Positions 8,001 to 17,618 of a stretch of 64,000 nucleotides of DNA are shown piece after piece; within the stretch, counting starts at the first letter, position 1; every line of letters starts with the position of its first letter. The translations under genes were made by a program, and so were the position numbers. The DNA comes from Comamonas endophytica. Its GTDB lineage: Bacteria > Pseudomonadota > Gammaproteobacteria > Burkholderiales > Burkholderiaceae_C. The notes under the pieces are model-generated. The model was not told the origin of the DNA. It saw nothing but the letters and a program-made list of their open reading frames with translations, and searched no databases. The DNA is taken from positions 248,001 to 312,000 of the forward strand of contig NZ_CP106881.1 of NCBI RefSeq assembly GCF_023634805.2, given 5' to 3'.

Positions 8001-8989
8001 GGCAATGCAAGCTCCGGCTTTTGTGCGAAAGGCCATTTGCGCTGGATGTCGACAAGGATGGTTTCCAGGCGCCGCAAGTTGCCTTCCACTTCGCCGCGCA
8101 GCGCGCCCAGGTCGGTAGTGGCCTCGCGCGCGTTGGCGCCCACGGCCTGCACTTCGGCCAGCACCGCATCCACCTTGCGCAGGCTCTGGCGGGTGTCGCC
8201 CAGCAGGCCGTTGAGCTGCGCCACCGTGGCGCGCACCTCGGGCATGACGCCGTCGGCATCGAAGACCTGGCGGTCGGCGCGCGTGACCAGCTGCTCCATG
8301 CGCGCCATCAGCGAATTCGCGCGCTCGAGCGTGGCGACCACGCGGCGCGCGTCGGCCTCGTTGCCCATCACCACCCCCAGCGCCCCGCCCGGCCCCTGCA
8401 GCCGCTCGGCCAGGGAACGCACTTCGCCCAGCGCCCCGCCCAGCGCCGAATCGTGCGCCGTCATGGCCCCGAGGTTGGCCAGCAGCGTCTTGGCCGAGGC
8501 CATGATCTGCGGGATCTCGGCAGTGGCATCGCCGCGCAGCACGGGCCGCTCGGCGCCTTCGGCCAGCGCCGGGTCGCTGAGGATGCCGCTGTAGGCCTTG
8601 ATGGTCGTGCCGCCCACCAGCCCGCGCACCAGCGTGAAGACGCTGGACTCGCGCAGCCAGTGCGCATCCTTGCGCGGCACGTCGACCAGGATGCGCACGT
8701 TGCCATCGCCGGACAGCTGGATCTGGCGCACGCGCCCGATGGGGAACCCGGAGAAGGTCATGTCCATGCCGACCACCACGCCCTCGGAATCATCCGTCGT
8801 GAGCACCAGCCGCTGGGTCGGCTCGAACACGCCGCGCGAGTACAGCAGGTACAGCGCCGAGCCCAGCACCAGCGCCAGCGTGAAGATCAGCAGCGCGGCG
8901 GCCTTCGCGCGCAGATGGGCCACCGGGCGCAGTTCGGCCGCGTCGGGCAAGGGCGGCGCAGCCGCGCCCGCGGATTCATCGGTCTGCAT
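7997..8989 (-). CDS. MlaD-like MCE domain substrate-binding protein
   Basis: A 330-residue MlaD/MCE-family protein: a cytoplasmic N-tail, one membrane helix (about 31-50, LLIFTLALVLGSALYLLYS), then the MCE domain (SEGVVVGMDMTFSGFPIGRVRQIQL to about residue 140), and a long helical C-terminal part after about 160 that probably forms the needle or coiled coil of the hexamer. MCE proteins bind lipids in the periplasm and pass them to or from an MlaE permease. It sits between the permease and a lipoprotein gene with tight spacing. The usual ATPase gene (MlaF-like) is not in this cassette. Confidence 0.9.
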   Translation of the reverse strand: MQTDESAGAAAPPLPDAAELRPVAHLRAKAAALLIFTLALVLGSALYLLYSRGVFEPTQRLVLTTDDSEGVVVGMDMTFSGFPIGRVRQIQLSGDGNVRILVDVPRKDAHWLRESSVFTLVRGLVGGTTIKAYSGILSDPALAEGAERPVLRGDATAEIPQIMASAKTLLANLGAMTAHDSALGGALGEVRSLAERLQGPGGALGVVMGNEADARRVVATLERANSLMARMEQLVTRADRQVFDADGVMPEVRATVAQLNGLLGDTRQSLRKVDAVLAEVQAVGANAREATTDLGALRGEVEGNLRRLETILVDIQRKWPFAQKPELALP

Positions 8990-9006
8990 CGACTAGGCTC
9001 CAAAGC

Positions 9007-9810
9007 TCAATAGTAGTTGCCCATGAGGGAAAGAATCTCGATTATGAGCAAGACGGCAAACATCCGTGCCAGGCCGCCCAGTTCGCGCCCCTCGCGGCGC
9101 AGCCTGGGCAGCGGGGAGTACCAGCCGGAGGCCAGCGGAATCAGCGCCACCGCCAGGCTGAAAAACAGCGTCTTGAGCGCGAACACCAGCGTCACCCCCG
9201 GGCTGAACACCTGCCCGAAAAGCCGCGTGTAGGCCGGCAGCCCCGCTAGCGTGAATCCATAGACGCTCAGGTACACGGTGATCAGCGCCACCACGCAGCT
9301 CAGCGCCGCCAGCGTCAGGCAGGCAAACAGCCCGCCGACGGCGCGCGGCAGCAGCTCGCTGCGCACCGGATCGATGCCACGGCGCTGCAGCGCCTCGCCA
9401 TGGCCGCGCAGGCGTAGCTGCACCAGCTGCGATCCGTTGGGAATGGTGCAGCGCATGGCGACGAACAGGCAGGCCGTGAGCGGGATCAGCTCCAGCACCA
9501 GCACCCGTACGACCATCTCCAGCGCATAGCGCGAAAGCCCGTAGCTCAGCGCCGTGACCACCACGATGCGCGTGATGACGGCGCACAGCAGCGCCGCCAG
9601 CGCCGTGAAGCCCAGCAGCACGGGCCCGGTCTGCACGTAGAGCTGGTAGGCCATGCGCGCACGCGACACTCCAAGGTAGCTCGAGGGCGACAGCAGCAGC
9701 ACCAGCACCACTGCCCCGAGGTACACGCTGCGCCACCAGCCCATGGCCGTCTCGAGCGCGCCCTCCCAGACGCGCTCGGCAAAACCCCAGGTGGCTTGGC
9801 TCAAGTTCAT
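9007..9810 (-). CDS. MlaE-family ABC transporter permease
   Basis: I start it at ATG 9810 (MNLSQATWGFAERV), giving 267 residues; an upstream in-frame start would add 13 basic residues. It has about five to six hydrophobic helices. The central loop (LVQLRLRGHGEALQRRGIDPVRSELLPRAVGGL) corresponds to the MlaE coupling region. MlaE permeases sit in the inner membrane and work with an ATPase and an MCE protein to move phospholipids or hydrophobic compounds. It lies 17 bp upstream of the MCE gene. I see no adjacent ATPase, so it must borrow one or use an energy source I cannot identify. Confidence 0.87.
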   Translation of the reverse strand: MNLSQATWGFAERVWEGALETAMGWWRSVYLGAVVLVLLLSPSSYLGVSRARMAYQLYVQTGPVLLGFTALAALLCAVITRIVVVTALSYGLSRYALEMVVRVLVLELIPLTACLFVAMRCTIPNGSQLVQLRLRGHGEALQRRGIDPVRSELLPRAVGGLFACLTLAALSCVVALITVYLSVYGFTLAGLPAYTRLFGQVFSPGVTLVFALKTLFFSLAVALIPLASGWYSPLPRLRREGRELGGLARMFAVLLIIEILSLMGNYY

Positions 9811-9888
9811 GCGGCGATGATAAGGGCGAGGCTGCAGCTTCACCTGCAAGGCGCGCTGCGCCCTGCTTGCCGCAGCCCGCCCGACGGC

Positions 9889-10398
9889 TCAGGCTGCGCT
9901 GCGCCGGCGCAGCAAGAGAGCGAGCAGCGCCAGGGCAAACAGCACGAAGGCAATGAACGACCAGTTGGCGATGGAGCCGCCGAGGAAGGTCCAGTCGATG
10001 GCGGTGCAGTCGCCCGAGCCGCGGAAGATCATGGGGATCGACCGGCTCAGCGGATAGTTCTCGATCATGCCGTAGAAGTCGCGACCGCATGAAGCGACCT
10101 CGGGCGGATTCCACTGCAGCCAGCTCTGGCGCGCGGCCACGAAGGCACCGAAGCCGGCGCTCAGCAGCGCCAGGCCGCTCCAGGCCGCCAGCCAGCCCCG
10201 GCCGCCGCGCAGGCTGCCCAGGCCGGTGAAGATCGCCACGCCGATCAGCGCATAGCGCTGCACGATGCACATCGGGCAGGGCTCGAGGCCCTGGCCGTAT
10301 TGCAGGTACATGCCAAAGGCCAGCATCGCCACGCAGGCGGCGCAGATCAGCGCCAGCACCCGGCGCGGCGCCGTGTCAAACCAGTTCAACAACACCAT
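9889..10398 (-). CDS. dsbB: Disulfide bond formation protein B
   Basis: A 169-residue four-helix inner-membrane quinone reductase that reoxidises DsbA. The first periplasmic loop carries the redox pair C41-P-M-C44 and the second loop carries C104 and C131, giving the complete cysteine set. R48 follows the CPMC motif, as is typical for quinone interaction. Length and topology are normal for the family. It lies downstream of cysA with a 42-bp gap and upstream of the MCE cassette, so it could be read with either. Confidence 0.95.
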   Translation of the reverse strand: MVLLNWFDTAPRRVLALICAACVAMLAFGMYLQYGQGLEPCPMCIVQRYALIGVAIFTGLGSLRGGRGWLAAWSGLALLSAGFGAFVAARQSWLQWNPPEVASCGRDFYGMIENYPLSRSIPMIFRGSGDCTAIDWTFLGGSIANWSFIAFVLFALALLALLLRRRSAA

Positions 10399-10440
10399 TC
10401 GAGCTCCCTCCGAAGCCGCGGCACGCGGCCCTTTGGTCCG

Positions 10441-11565
10441 TCAGATGCCTGCGGCGTGATCAATGAACACTTTTGCCCTGCGCGGTGTCACCACCAGCGT
10501 CTCGCCCTCGCGCAGGCCCATTTCCTTGAACTGCTGCGCCGGAATCTGCGCTTCGATCAAGGCCTCCTCCCCGCTCTGGGTGGTGGAATGATCATCATCG
10601 TCCGGAATAAGTTCCAGGCGCGCAATCGGGCCCACCACTATGGCGCGGTCCAGGCGCGCCACGATGCCGCGCGGGCGCCCCTGGGCGTCGATGTTCTGAC
10701 CGGGCGAATAGCGCTCGACATCGAGGTCGTGCGGGCGCACATAGGCAAAGGCCTTGGCGTCCCTGGCCGCATCGGCTTCGGGCGCATCGAGCTCGATGCC
10801 GCTCATGTGCACCAGGCCCTCGTGCGCGCGGCCGTGGAACAGGTTCACGTCGCCGAGGAAACCGTAGACGAAGGGGCTTGCGGGATTGTCCCAGACCTCC
10901 TGGGGCGAGCCGCTTTGCTCGATGCGTCCCTGGTTGATGACCACCACCCGGTCCGCCACTTCCAGCGCCTCTTCCTGATCGTGGGTCACGAAGATCGAGG
11001 TCACGTGCAGCTCGTCGTGCAGCCGGCGCAGCCAGCGGCGCAGCTCCTTGCGCACCTTGGCGTCCAGCGCGCCGAAGGGTTCGTCGAGCAGCAGCACCTT
11101 GGGCTCGACGGCCAAGGCGCGCGCCAGGGCAATGCGCTGGCGCTGGCCGCCCGAGAGCTGCGAGGGGTGGCGGTCGGCCAGCCAGTCGAGCTGCACCAGC
11201 TTGAGCAGGTCCATGACCTTGGCGCGGATCTGCGCCTCGCTCGGGCGCAGCTTGCGCGGCTTGATGCGCAAGCCGAAGGCCACGTTCTCGAACACCGTCA
11301 TGTGGCGAAACAGCGCGTAGTGCTGGAACACGAAGCCGACGTTGCGCTCGCGCACGTGCACGTCGGTCGTGTCCTCGCCGCTGAAGTGGATGCTGCCCAC
11401 GTCGGGCGTTTCCAGCCCGGCGATGATGCGCAGCAGCGTGGTCTTGCCGCAGCCCGAGGGGCCCAGCAGCGCGATCAGCTCGCCGGAGTTGATGTCCAGG
11501 CTGACGTCGCGCAGCGCCTGGAAACTGCCGAACTGCTTGCTGACGTTGCGGATTTCGATACTCAT
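10441..11565 (-). CDS. cysA: Sulfate/thiosulfate ABC transporter ATP-binding protein
   Basis: A 374-residue ATPase of the sulfate importer. Walker A GPSGCGKT is at 35-42, the Q-loop at Q81, the signature LSGGQ at 137-141 and Walker B VLLLDEP at 156-162. A C-terminal TOBE-like regulatory domain follows (about 240-374). The start at 11565 gives the standard CysA N-terminus [13 protein letters not shown]; the longer frame upstream encodes only Pro/Arg-rich filler overlapping cysW. It is the last gene of sbp-cysT-cysW-cysA, 13 bp after cysW. Confidence 0.96.
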   Translation of the reverse strand: MSIEIRNVSKQFGSFQALRDVSLDINSGELIALLGPSGCGKTTLLRIIAGLETPDVGSIHFSGEDTTDVHVRERNVGFVFQHYALFRHMTVFENVAFGLRIKPRKLRPSEAQIRAKVMDLLKLVQLDWLADRHPSQLSGGQRQRIALARALAVEPKVLLLDEPFGALDAKVRKELRRWLRRLHDELHVTSIFVTHDQEEALEVADRVVVINQGRIEQSGSPQEVWDNPASPFVYGFLGDVNLFHGRAHEGLVHMSGIELDAPEADAARDAKAFAYVRPHDLDVERYSPGQNIDAQGRPRGIVARLDRAIVVGPIARLELIPDDDDHSTTQSGEEALIEAQIPAQQFKEMGLREGETLVVTPRRAKVFIDHAAGI

Positions 11566-11578
11566 GGTGCTTCTTCTT

Positions 11579-12493
11579 TCAGGCGGACGCGGCCGGCGGC
11601 GTGGGCCGCTCGGGAGGCAGCTCGGCGGCGGCGGCCTGCTCGCGCTCGGCGCGCCACTCGGCAAAGGATTTGATGACCAGGGTCACGAGCGCCAGCAGCG
11701 CCAGCAGCGAGGCCGCGGCAAAGGCCGCCACCGACTGGTATTCGTTGTAGAGGATCTCGACGTGCAGCGGAATGGTGTTGGTCTGCCCGCGGATATGCCC
11801 CGAGACCACCGACACCGCGCCGAACTCGCCCATGGCGCGCGCATTGCACAGGATCACGCCGTACAGCAGGCCCCACTTGATGTTCGGCAGCGTGACCTTC
11901 CAGAAGGTCTGCCAGCCGCTGGCGCCCAGCACGATCGCCGCCTGCTCCTCGTCGCTGCCCTGGGCCTGCATCAGCGGGATCAGCTCGCGCGCGATGAAGG
12001 GGAAAGTGACGAAGATCGTCGCCAGCACGATGCCCGGCACGGCGAAGATGATCTTGATGTCGTTGGCCTGCAGCCACGGGCCGAGCCAGCCGTTCGAGCC
12101 GAACATCAGCACATAGGTCAGGCCTGCGACCACGGGCGAGACCGAGAACGGCAGGTCCACCAGCGTGGTGAGGAAGGCCTTGCCCTTGAACTCGTACTTG
12201 GCGATGCACCAGGCCGCGGCGATGCCGAACACCAGGTTCAGCGGCACGGCAATCGCCGCCGTCAGCAGCGTCAGCTTGATGGCCGACCAGGCATCGGGCT
12301 CGCGCAGGCCCTCGAGGTAGGCGCCGAAGCCCTTGCGCAGCGCCTCGGTGAACACCGCGGCCAGCGGCAGCACCAGGAACAGCAGCAGGAAGGCCATGGC
12401 AACGCCGATCAGCGTCCAGCGCACCCAGGGCGCCTCGGTGGTGCCGGCCTTGGCGCGGCGCACCGGGCTTCGGGAAGATGTTGCTCCACTCAT
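11579..12493 (-). CDS. cysW: Sulfate ABC transporter permease CysW
   Basis: A 304-residue inner-membrane permease with about six transmembrane helices. The binding-protein-dependent transport loop is visible as [22 protein letters not shown], which contacts the ATPase CysA. It pairs with CysT to form the sulfate/thiosulfate channel. The ATG overlaps the cysT stop as ATGA (12490-12493), indicating translational coupling. The C-terminal tail is Pro/Ala-rich and probably cytoplasmic. Confidence 0.96.
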   Translation of the reverse strand: MSGATSSRSPVRRAKAGTTEAPWVRWTLIGVAMAFLLLFLVLPLAAVFTEALRKGFGAYLEGLREPDAWSAIKLTLLTAAIAVPLNLVFGIAAAWCIAKYEFKGKAFLTTLVDLPFSVSPVVAGLTYVLMFGSNGWLGPWLQANDIKIIFAVPGIVLATIFVTFPFIARELIPLMQAQGSDEEQAAIVLGASGWQTFWKVTLPNIKWGLLYGVILCNARAMGEFGAVSVVSGHIRGQTNTIPLHVEILYNEYQSVAAFAAASLLALLALVTLVIKSFAEWRAEREQAAAAELPPERPTPPAASA

Positions 12494-13413
12494 GCCGGTG
12501 CTCCCGCGTGGCGGCGCTGCCAGGCCTGCAGCGCGTTGATGACCAGCAGCAGCGCGAAGGAGATGATCAGCATCACCACCGCGACGGCGGTCGCGCCCGC
12601 ATAGTCGTATTGTTCCAGCTTGCCGATGATGATCAGCGGCGTAATTTCGGAGATCATCGGCATGTTGCCGGCGATGAAGATCACCGAGCCGTATTCACCG
12701 ACCGCGCGGGCGAAGGCCATCGCAAAACCCGTCAGCAGCGCCGGCGTGATGCTCGGCAGGATCACCTTGAAGAAGATCTGCAGGCGCGTCGCGCCCAGGC
12801 TGGTCGCGGCCTCTTCCAGTTCCTTTTCCGCGTCTTCGAGCACCGGCTGCACCGTGCGCACCACAAAGGGCAGACCGATGAAGATCAGCGCAATGACGAT
12901 ACCGGCGGGCTTGAACGCCAGCTGGATGCCCAGCGGCTCGAGGTACTGGCCGATCCAGCCGTTGCCCGCGAGCAGCGCCGTGAGCGAGATGCCGGCGACG
13001 GCGGTGGGCAGCGCGAAGGGCAGGTCCACCAGTGCATCGACGATCTTCTTGCCGGGAAACCTGTAGCGCACCAGCACCCAGGCGATCAGCAGCCCGAACA
13101 CCAGGTTGACCAGCGCGGCGATCAGCGAGGCGCCGAAAGTCAGGCGGTAGGAGGCCATGACGCGCGGCGCGCTCACCGCTTCCCAGAACTGGGGCCAGGT
13201 CATGGTGAAGGTCTTGAAGACCAGCGCCGACAGCGGGATCAGCACGATGATGCTGAGATAGAACAGCGTGTAGCCCAGTGTCAGGCCGAAGCCGGGCAGC
13301 ACGCGCTTGGCGCCGCCGCGTCCGCGGCGAGGCGGTGGCGGCGTGATCGGCATCGCGGCTTCCGCCGTCGCCGCAGGGGATGCGGCCGAAGCCGGGGAAG
13401 CAGCAGGAACCAT
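12490..13413 (-). CDS. cysT: Sulfate ABC transporter permease CysT
   Basis: A 307-residue permease with a Pro/Ala-rich cytoplasmic N-tail (about 35 residues), then six hydrophobic helices. The coupling loop reads [25 protein letters not shown] and the [12 protein letters not shown] segment is typical of CysT. Together with CysW it forms the membrane channel of the sulfate importer. It starts 21 bp after the sbp stop. An internal ATG ([11 protein letters not shown]) could also serve as start, so the true N-terminus may be 20 residues shorter. Confidence 0.95.
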   Translation of the reverse strand: MVPAASPASAASPAATAEAAMPITPPPPRRGRGGAKRVLPGFGLTLGYTLFYLSIIVLIPLSALVFKTFTMTWPQFWEAVSAPRVMASYRLTFGASLIAALVNLVFGLLIAWVLVRYRFPGKKIVDALVDLPFALPTAVAGISLTALLAGNGWIGQYLEPLGIQLAFKPAGIVIALIFIGLPFVVRTVQPVLEDAEKELEEAATSLGATRLQIFFKVILPSITPALLTGFAMAFARAVGEYGSVIFIAGNMPMISEITPLIIIGKLEQYDYAGATAVAVVMLIISFALLLVINALQAWQRRHAGAPA

Positions 13414-13434
13414 GGTGCAGGTGCGCGCGCCGGC

Positions 13435-14436
13435 TTACTTGCCAGGCGTGTAGAGCTTGTCGAACTGTCCGCCGTCGTTGAAGTGCACCTTCTGCGCCTC
13501 CGACAGCGAACCGAAGTACTTGGCGACGGTGAACTGCTTGAGCGGCTTGAAGGTATCGGCGTGCTTCTTCAGCACCGCTTCGGAGCGCGGGCGCAGCGCA
13601 TGCTGGGCCGCGATCTCCTGCGCCTCGTCCGAGTACAGGTAGTCCAGGTATTGCTTGGCCAGCGTAGCCGTGCCCTTCTTGGCCACGGTGCGCTCCACCA
13701 CCGCCACCGGGTTCTCGGCAACGATCGACGAGGACGGATACACGGCCTGGACCTTGCCCTTGCCGAATTCGCGGTCGATGGAAATCACTTCGGACTCGAA
13801 GGTGATCAGCACGTCGCCGATGTTGCGCTGCAGGAAGATGGCCGTGGCATCGCGCCCGCCCTTGCCCAGCACCGGCACGTTCTTGTAGAGCTTGCCGACG
13901 AATTCCGCAGCTTGCGCGTCGGTGGCGCCCTTCTCGCGCGCCGCGCCCCAGGCGGCCAGATAGGCATAGCGGCCGTTGCCGCCGGTCTTGGGGTTCACGA
14001 CCACGACCTGCACGCCGGGCTTGATCAGGTCGTCCCAGTCCTTGATGTTCTTCGGATTGCCGTTGCGCACCAGGAACAGCATGGTCGAGGTGGTGGGCGA
14101 GGCATCGTGCGGGAATTTCTTGGCCCAGTCCTTGGCCACCACGCCGTTGCCGGCCAGGAATTCGATGTCGGTAGTGGTGTTCATGGTCACCACGTCGGCG
14201 TCCAGCCCGTCATTGACGGCGCGCGCCTGGGCGCTCGAGCCGGCATGCGACTGGTCGATCTTCACGTCCTTGCCGGTGGTCTTCTTGTAGTGCGCGGCAA
14301 ACGCCGCGTTGTAGTCCTTGTAGAACTCGCGCGCCACGTCATACGACACGTTGAGCAGCTGGTTCTGTGCCATCGCCGCGCCACTGGCCGCGAAGGCAAG
14401 GCTGGCCAGAACTGTCTTGAGGGTCAAAGATTTCAT
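13435..14436 (-). CDS. sbp: Periplasmic sulfate-binding protein
   Basis: A 333-residue periplasmic receptor with signal peptide (cleavage after AMA, A23). The family fingerprints are clear: LLNVSYDVARE, QSHAGSSAQARAV, DADVVTMN, VNPKTGGNGRYAYLAAWG and the C-terminal PRSEAVLKKH. It delivers sulfate (possibly thiosulfate) to CysTW. It is the first gene of the operon. The roughly 110 bp upstream are AT-rich with several TTA/TAA blocks (14495-14525), consistent with a CysB-activated promoter, though I cannot define the site. Confidence 0.95.
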   Translation of the reverse strand: MKSLTLKTVLASLAFAASGAAMAQNQLLNVSYDVAREFYKDYNAAFAAHYKKTTGKDVKIDQSHAGSSAQARAVNDGLDADVVTMNTTTDIEFLAGNGVVAKDWAKKFPHDASPTTSTMLFLVRNGNPKNIKDWDDLIKPGVQVVVVNPKTGGNGRYAYLAAWGAAREKGATDAQAAEFVGKLYKNVPVLGKGGRDATAIFLQRNIGDVLITFESEVISIDREFGKGKVQAVYPSSSIVAENPVAVVERTVAKKGTATLAKQYLDYLYSDEAQEIAAQHALRPRSEAVLKKHADTFKPLKQFTVAKYFGSLSEAQKVHFNDGGQFDKLYTPGK

Positions 14437-14549
14437 GGATGCAAAACCTGGAACGTGAAGAATTGTTTCATTGTCCGAGCTTCATCTTCAAACTCAAACG
14501 AATATATTCTTGTTAATTAATCCAATACAGGCATATAGGTCTGGCCATT

Positions 14550-15125
14550 TCACGCCTGCAGCGCCGCAGTATCGACCGGCGCGCAAGACCATGACAGCCC
14601 CGCCGTCAAGGACTGCAGCAGCGCCAGGCCCAGCGGCCAGGCGCCGTGCCCGGAATCGACATTCACATGGCCGGCATTCTGCAGCCGCACCAGCTCGCTG
14701 CCCCATGCCCGCGCATAGGCGCCCGCCAGGCGGATCGGACAGAACGGGTCGTTGCTGCTGGCCACCAGCACGCTGCGGTAGGGCAGCGAAGCCGAGGGCA
14801 CGGGCGCGAAATCGATCAGCTGCGCACGGCGCTCCGGGTCGGCGGGAGCGACCAGCAGCGCTCCGGCCACGCGCGTGGCGGCCTCGGGCCGCAGGTGGGT
14901 CGTGGCGATGCAGCCCAGGCTGTGGGCCACGATCACCACCGGTTCCGGCCGCGCCAGCACGCATTCCTCCAGGCGCCGGACCCATGCCTCGCGTTTGGGC
15001 ACGACCCAGTCGTCCTGTTCCACCCGTTCGGCGCCGGGAAGCTGGGCGGCCCAGAGGCTTTGCCAGTGGCCCGGGCCCGAACCATGCCAGCCGGGGACTA
15101 TCAGAATGCGGGGGGTCTTATCCAT
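14550..15125 (-). CDS. RBBP9/YdeN-type alpha/beta hydrolase
   Basis: A 191-residue serine hydrolase of the RBBP9 (DUF1234) family. The hallmark PGWHGSGPGHWQ is near residue 11, the nucleophile elbow AHSLG near 67, SSNDPF near 123 supplies the acidic residue and AGHVN near 150 supplies the histidine. The natural substrate is unknown for most bacterial members. It is on the same strand as sbp, 113 bp upstream of it, but the AT-rich promoter region between argues for a separate unit. Confidence 0.88.
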   Translation of the reverse strand: MDKTPRILIVPGWHGSGPGHWQSLWAAQLPGAERVEQDDWVVPKREAWVRRLEECVLARPEPVVIVAHSLGCIATTHLRPEAATRVAGALLVAPADPERRAQLIDFAPVPSASLPYRSVLVASSNDPFCPIRLAGAYARAWGSELVRLQNAGHVNVDSGHGAWPLGLALLQSLTAGLSWSCAPVDTAALQA

Positions 15126-15194
15126 GCCGGTTCTCCTTGAGGCGCGATTGTCGGCAGCTTTGCTTCGAATCCCAACGAACCATTGGTTGTTACC

Positions 15195-16139
15195 TTATGG
15201 CTGCGCGGCCCGGCCGCCCTCCCTGCCCCGGCCCACGGCTTCGCTGCTGCCGGGCAGGGTTTCGGCCAGGAAATCCAGGAAGCTGCGCACTGCCGGCGAC
15301 AGACCGCGGCGCGACGGAAACACCGCGTGCACCACGCCCGGCGGTGGCGACCAGCCGGGCAGCAGGTGCACCATGCGGCCGTCGGCCAGCTCGTCATGGC
15401 ACATGTAATCAGGCAGCCAGCCCATGCCTGTGCCGGCAAGCACCGCGAACTTCAGCGTCAGCAGGTCGTCGACCACATAGCGCGGCTGATGCTGCAGCGT
15501 GTAGTGCTGGCCTTCGGGGCCGGTGAGACGCAGGCTCGAGCGCCCGTCCACTGACGACATCGCCAAGCTGTCGATGCGTTCGAGCTCTTCCAGCCGCGTC
15601 GGCCGGCCCTGGCGGCGCAGCAGCTCCGGGCTGGCCACCAGCACCTGGCGCGAGATGTCCAGGCGCTTGACCACCATGCTGCCGCTGTCGTCGAGCGAGG
15701 AGCGCACGCGCAGCGCCACGTCGATGCTTTCCTCCACCAGGTCGACAGGGCGGTTGGTGACCTGCATGTCCACGCGCACCTGGGGATGGCGCGCGAGATA
15801 GACCGGCATCAGTGCGCCCAGCACGGTCTGCGCCAGCGTCACCGGACAGCTCACGCGCAGCGTGCCGCAGGGCGCGGTCTGCACCTGGGCCACGGTGTCG
15901 GCCGCGGCCTGCGCGGCGTCGCGCATCACCTGGCAATGGCGCAAATAGGCCTCGCCCACCTCGGTCAACGACAGCTTGCGCGTCGTGCGCTGCAGCAGGC
16001 GCACGCCCAGGCGCCCCTCCAGCTCGGCCACGCGGCGCGACAGGCGCGACTTCGGGATACCCAGCGCCCGCCCGGCCGCGGCAAAGCCGCCACGCTCGAC
16101 CACCTCGGCGAAATACAGCATGTCATTGAGATCGTTCAT
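15195..16139 (-). CDS. LysR-family transcriptional regulator
   Basis: A 314-residue regulator with an N-terminal winged helix-turn-helix (about 1-60: FAEVVERGGFAAAGRALGIPKSRLSRRVAELE) and a periplasmic-binding-like effector domain (about 88-295). This subgroup (PF03466 with the SRLSRRVAELE helix) typically controls a divergently placed oxidoreductase. Here the azoreductase lies divergent, 137 bp away, with a GTTCC/GGAAC inverted repeat between. It probably represses or activates that gene in response to an electrophile or quinone; the effector is an inference. Confidence 0.92.
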   Translation of the reverse strand: MNDLNDMLYFAEVVERGGFAAAGRALGIPKSRLSRRVAELEGRLGVRLLQRTTRKLSLTEVGEAYLRHCQVMRDAAQAAADTVAQVQTAPCGTLRVSCPVTLAQTVLGALMPVYLARHPQVRVDMQVTNRPVDLVEESIDVALRVRSSLDDSGSMVVKRLDISRQVLVASPELLRRQGRPTRLEELERIDSLAMSSVDGRSSLRLTGPEGQHYTLQHQPRYVVDDLLTLKFAVLAGTGMGWLPDYMCHDELADGRMVHLLPGWSPPPGVVHAVFPSRRGLSPAVRSFLDFLAETLPGSSEAVGRGREGGRAAQP

Positions 16140-16157
16140 TCTCCAGCTTCCTTAATC

Positions 16158-16173
16158 GTTCCATTTTCGGAAC
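16158..16173. promoter_or_regulatory. Candidate LysR operator between the lysR and azoR genes
   Basis: GTTCC (16158-16162) and GGAAC (16169-16173) are separated by 6 bp and lie 18 bp before the LysR start codon. The site extends with partial symmetry to AATC on the left and AATC/TTG on the right. Position and form fit an autoregulatory LysR-type site; unproven. Confidence 0.45.
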
Positions 16174-16276
16174 AATCTATTGCATTCAATGCTGCTTATC
16201 AAGCTTTCGTCCTAGCCGCATAATCTATCCCAAGCACTGACCATCCACGGTCTGCAATCCATCCAAGGAGCCTTTC

Positions 16277-16894
16277 ATGCAACTGCTGCACATCGATTCC
16301 GCCATCACCGGCGACCAATCCGTCTCCCGCGCCCTGACCGCACGCACCGTGCAGGCCTGGGCCCAGGCCCACCCCGGCCTGCAGGTCGAGTATCTGGACC
16401 TTGCCAAGGATGCGCCCAGCCATCTGTCGGCGGTGTCGATGGGTTTCCGCACCGGCCAGCAGGCCACGACCGAAGCCGAGCGCCAGGAGAACGCGATCTC
16501 CGAAAAGCTCGTGTCCCAGTTCCTGGCGGCCGATGTCGTGGTGATCGGCGCGCCCTTCTACAACTTCAGCATTCCCAGCCAGCTCAAGGCCTGGATCGAC
16601 CGCGTGGCCCAGGCCGGCCGCACCTTCCGCTACACCTCGGCCGGCCCCGAAGGCCTGGCCAAGGACAAGACGGTCATCGTGGTCTCGACCCGCGGCGGCG
16701 TCTATTCCACCTCCGAGGGCGGCCGTGCCATGGAGCACCAGGAAAGCCTGCTGCAGACGGTGCTGGGTTTCATGGGCGTCACCGACGTGCGCTTCGTGCG
16801 CGCCGAGGGCGTGGCCATGGGTGGCGATGCCAAGGCCACGGCGCTGGCGCAGGCGGAAGAAGCCATCCAGAGCCAGCTGACCCGGGCGGCCTGA
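16277..16894 (+). CDS. azoR: FMN-dependent NADH-azoreductase
   Basis: A 205-residue flavodoxin-fold oxidoreductase. It starts [18 protein letters not shown] (the FMN phosphate loop is S-x-SR), has [20 protein letters not shown] in the middle and STRGGVYS near 138, all typical of AzoR. AzoR enzymes reduce quinones and azo compounds with two electrons from NAD(P)H and protect against electrophilic stress. AAGGAG (16264-16269) precedes the ATG. It is transcribed away from the LysR gene and ended by a terminator at 16948. Confidence 0.94.
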   Translation: MQLLHIDSAITGDQSVSRALTARTVQAWAQAHPGLQVEYLDLAKDAPSHLSAVSMGFRTGQQATTEAERQENAISEKLVSQFLAADVVVIGAPFYNFSIPSQLKAWIDRVAQAGRTFRYTSAGPEGLAKDKTVIVVSTRGGVYSTSEGGRAMEHQESLLQTVLGFMGVTDVRFVRAEGVAMGGDAKATALAQAEEAIQSQLTRAA

Positions 16895-16947
16895 GCCAGG
16901 CGGCCCACTGCGCCTGAGGCCAAGCAACACCGTCCAGCTCGGACATT

Positions 16948-16981
16948 GCCCCCACCGTCATGGACACGGGGGCTTTTTTTG
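16948..16981 (+). terminator. Rho-independent terminator of azoR
   Basis: GCCCCC (16948-16953) pairs with GGGGGC (16968-16973), with partial inner pairing, followed by eight Ts (16974-16981). Confidence 0.85.
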
Positions 16982-17000
16982 TTAGGCTAGGGATTTCCCT

Positions 17001-17399
17001 GTGCCACGCTTTGGCGCATTTGCCATGTCTTCTATCCCGCAGCGATCGCGCAAAAATACGGATGAGTCCTTTGTGATCATGGCGGTTACCGTCGGGTTGG
17101 TCAGCGCCATCGTGCTGGGATATCTGCTGAACTGGTATCTTGAAGCGCGCGACACGCGCGAAATGCAGCAGGCCCAGAGCAAGGTCTACCGGCACTACCT
17201 GCGCAGCACGCCCGTGCAGCCGCCCGAGCCGATGCCCGAAGCCATTGCCACACGCCTCGCGGTCCGCGAGCAGCTGCTGGCCCATCCCGGCGTGACCCCT
17301 GGCCCCGGCTTCGCGGCACCTGGCGTGCAGAGCACGGGCAAGGTCATCGTCGACGCCATCGACCAGGCGCAGGAGAGGCAGAAGTCGGCAGGCCGCTGA
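17001..17399 (+). CDS. Hypothetical single-pass membrane protein
   Basis: A 132-residue protein with a basic cytoplasmic start, one transmembrane helix (VIMAVTVGLVSAIVLGYLL, about 25-43) and a Gln/Pro-rich periplasmic part. GTG 17001 has AGGGA at 16989-16993, a good distance away; the first ATG (17025, MSSIPQRSR) lacks a ribosome site, so I prefer GTG. I recognise no family. It lies alone between two plus-strand transcription units. Confidence 0.6.
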   Translation: MPRFGAFAMSSIPQRSRKNTDESFVIMAVTVGLVSAIVLGYLLNWYLEARDTREMQQAQSKVYRHYLRSTPVQPPEPMPEAIATRLAVREQLLAHPGVTPGPGFAAPGVQSTGKVIVDAIDQAQERQKSAGR

Positions 17400-17618
17400 C
17401 TGGCGCCCCTGCTGCAGGCGTCTGAATACAGGGCTGTTGGTTTTTCGACCGTGATGCGCAATTTGCTGCGCGCTCTGTGGCATTCTCAGGACTTCGCCGC
17501 AGCTGTCGCGCGGCAGCCCCTCCCCATCGAATGAATGCTGCGCATGTACACGCAGCAGCGCTGCGCGCGGCCGTGTCCTGCTGTCCGCGCAGGTGCATTC
17601 CATAACCAAGGCTCTTTC

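Noticed and set aside
14495..14525. Defined CysB binding site before sbp
   Set aside because: The AT-rich stretch fits the expected location, but the CysB consensus is too loose to name a site.
17400..17618. Cobalamin riboswitch or Fur box before the TonB receptor
   Set aside because: No B12-box-like or Fur-like AT palindrome is visible in the 219-bp gap.
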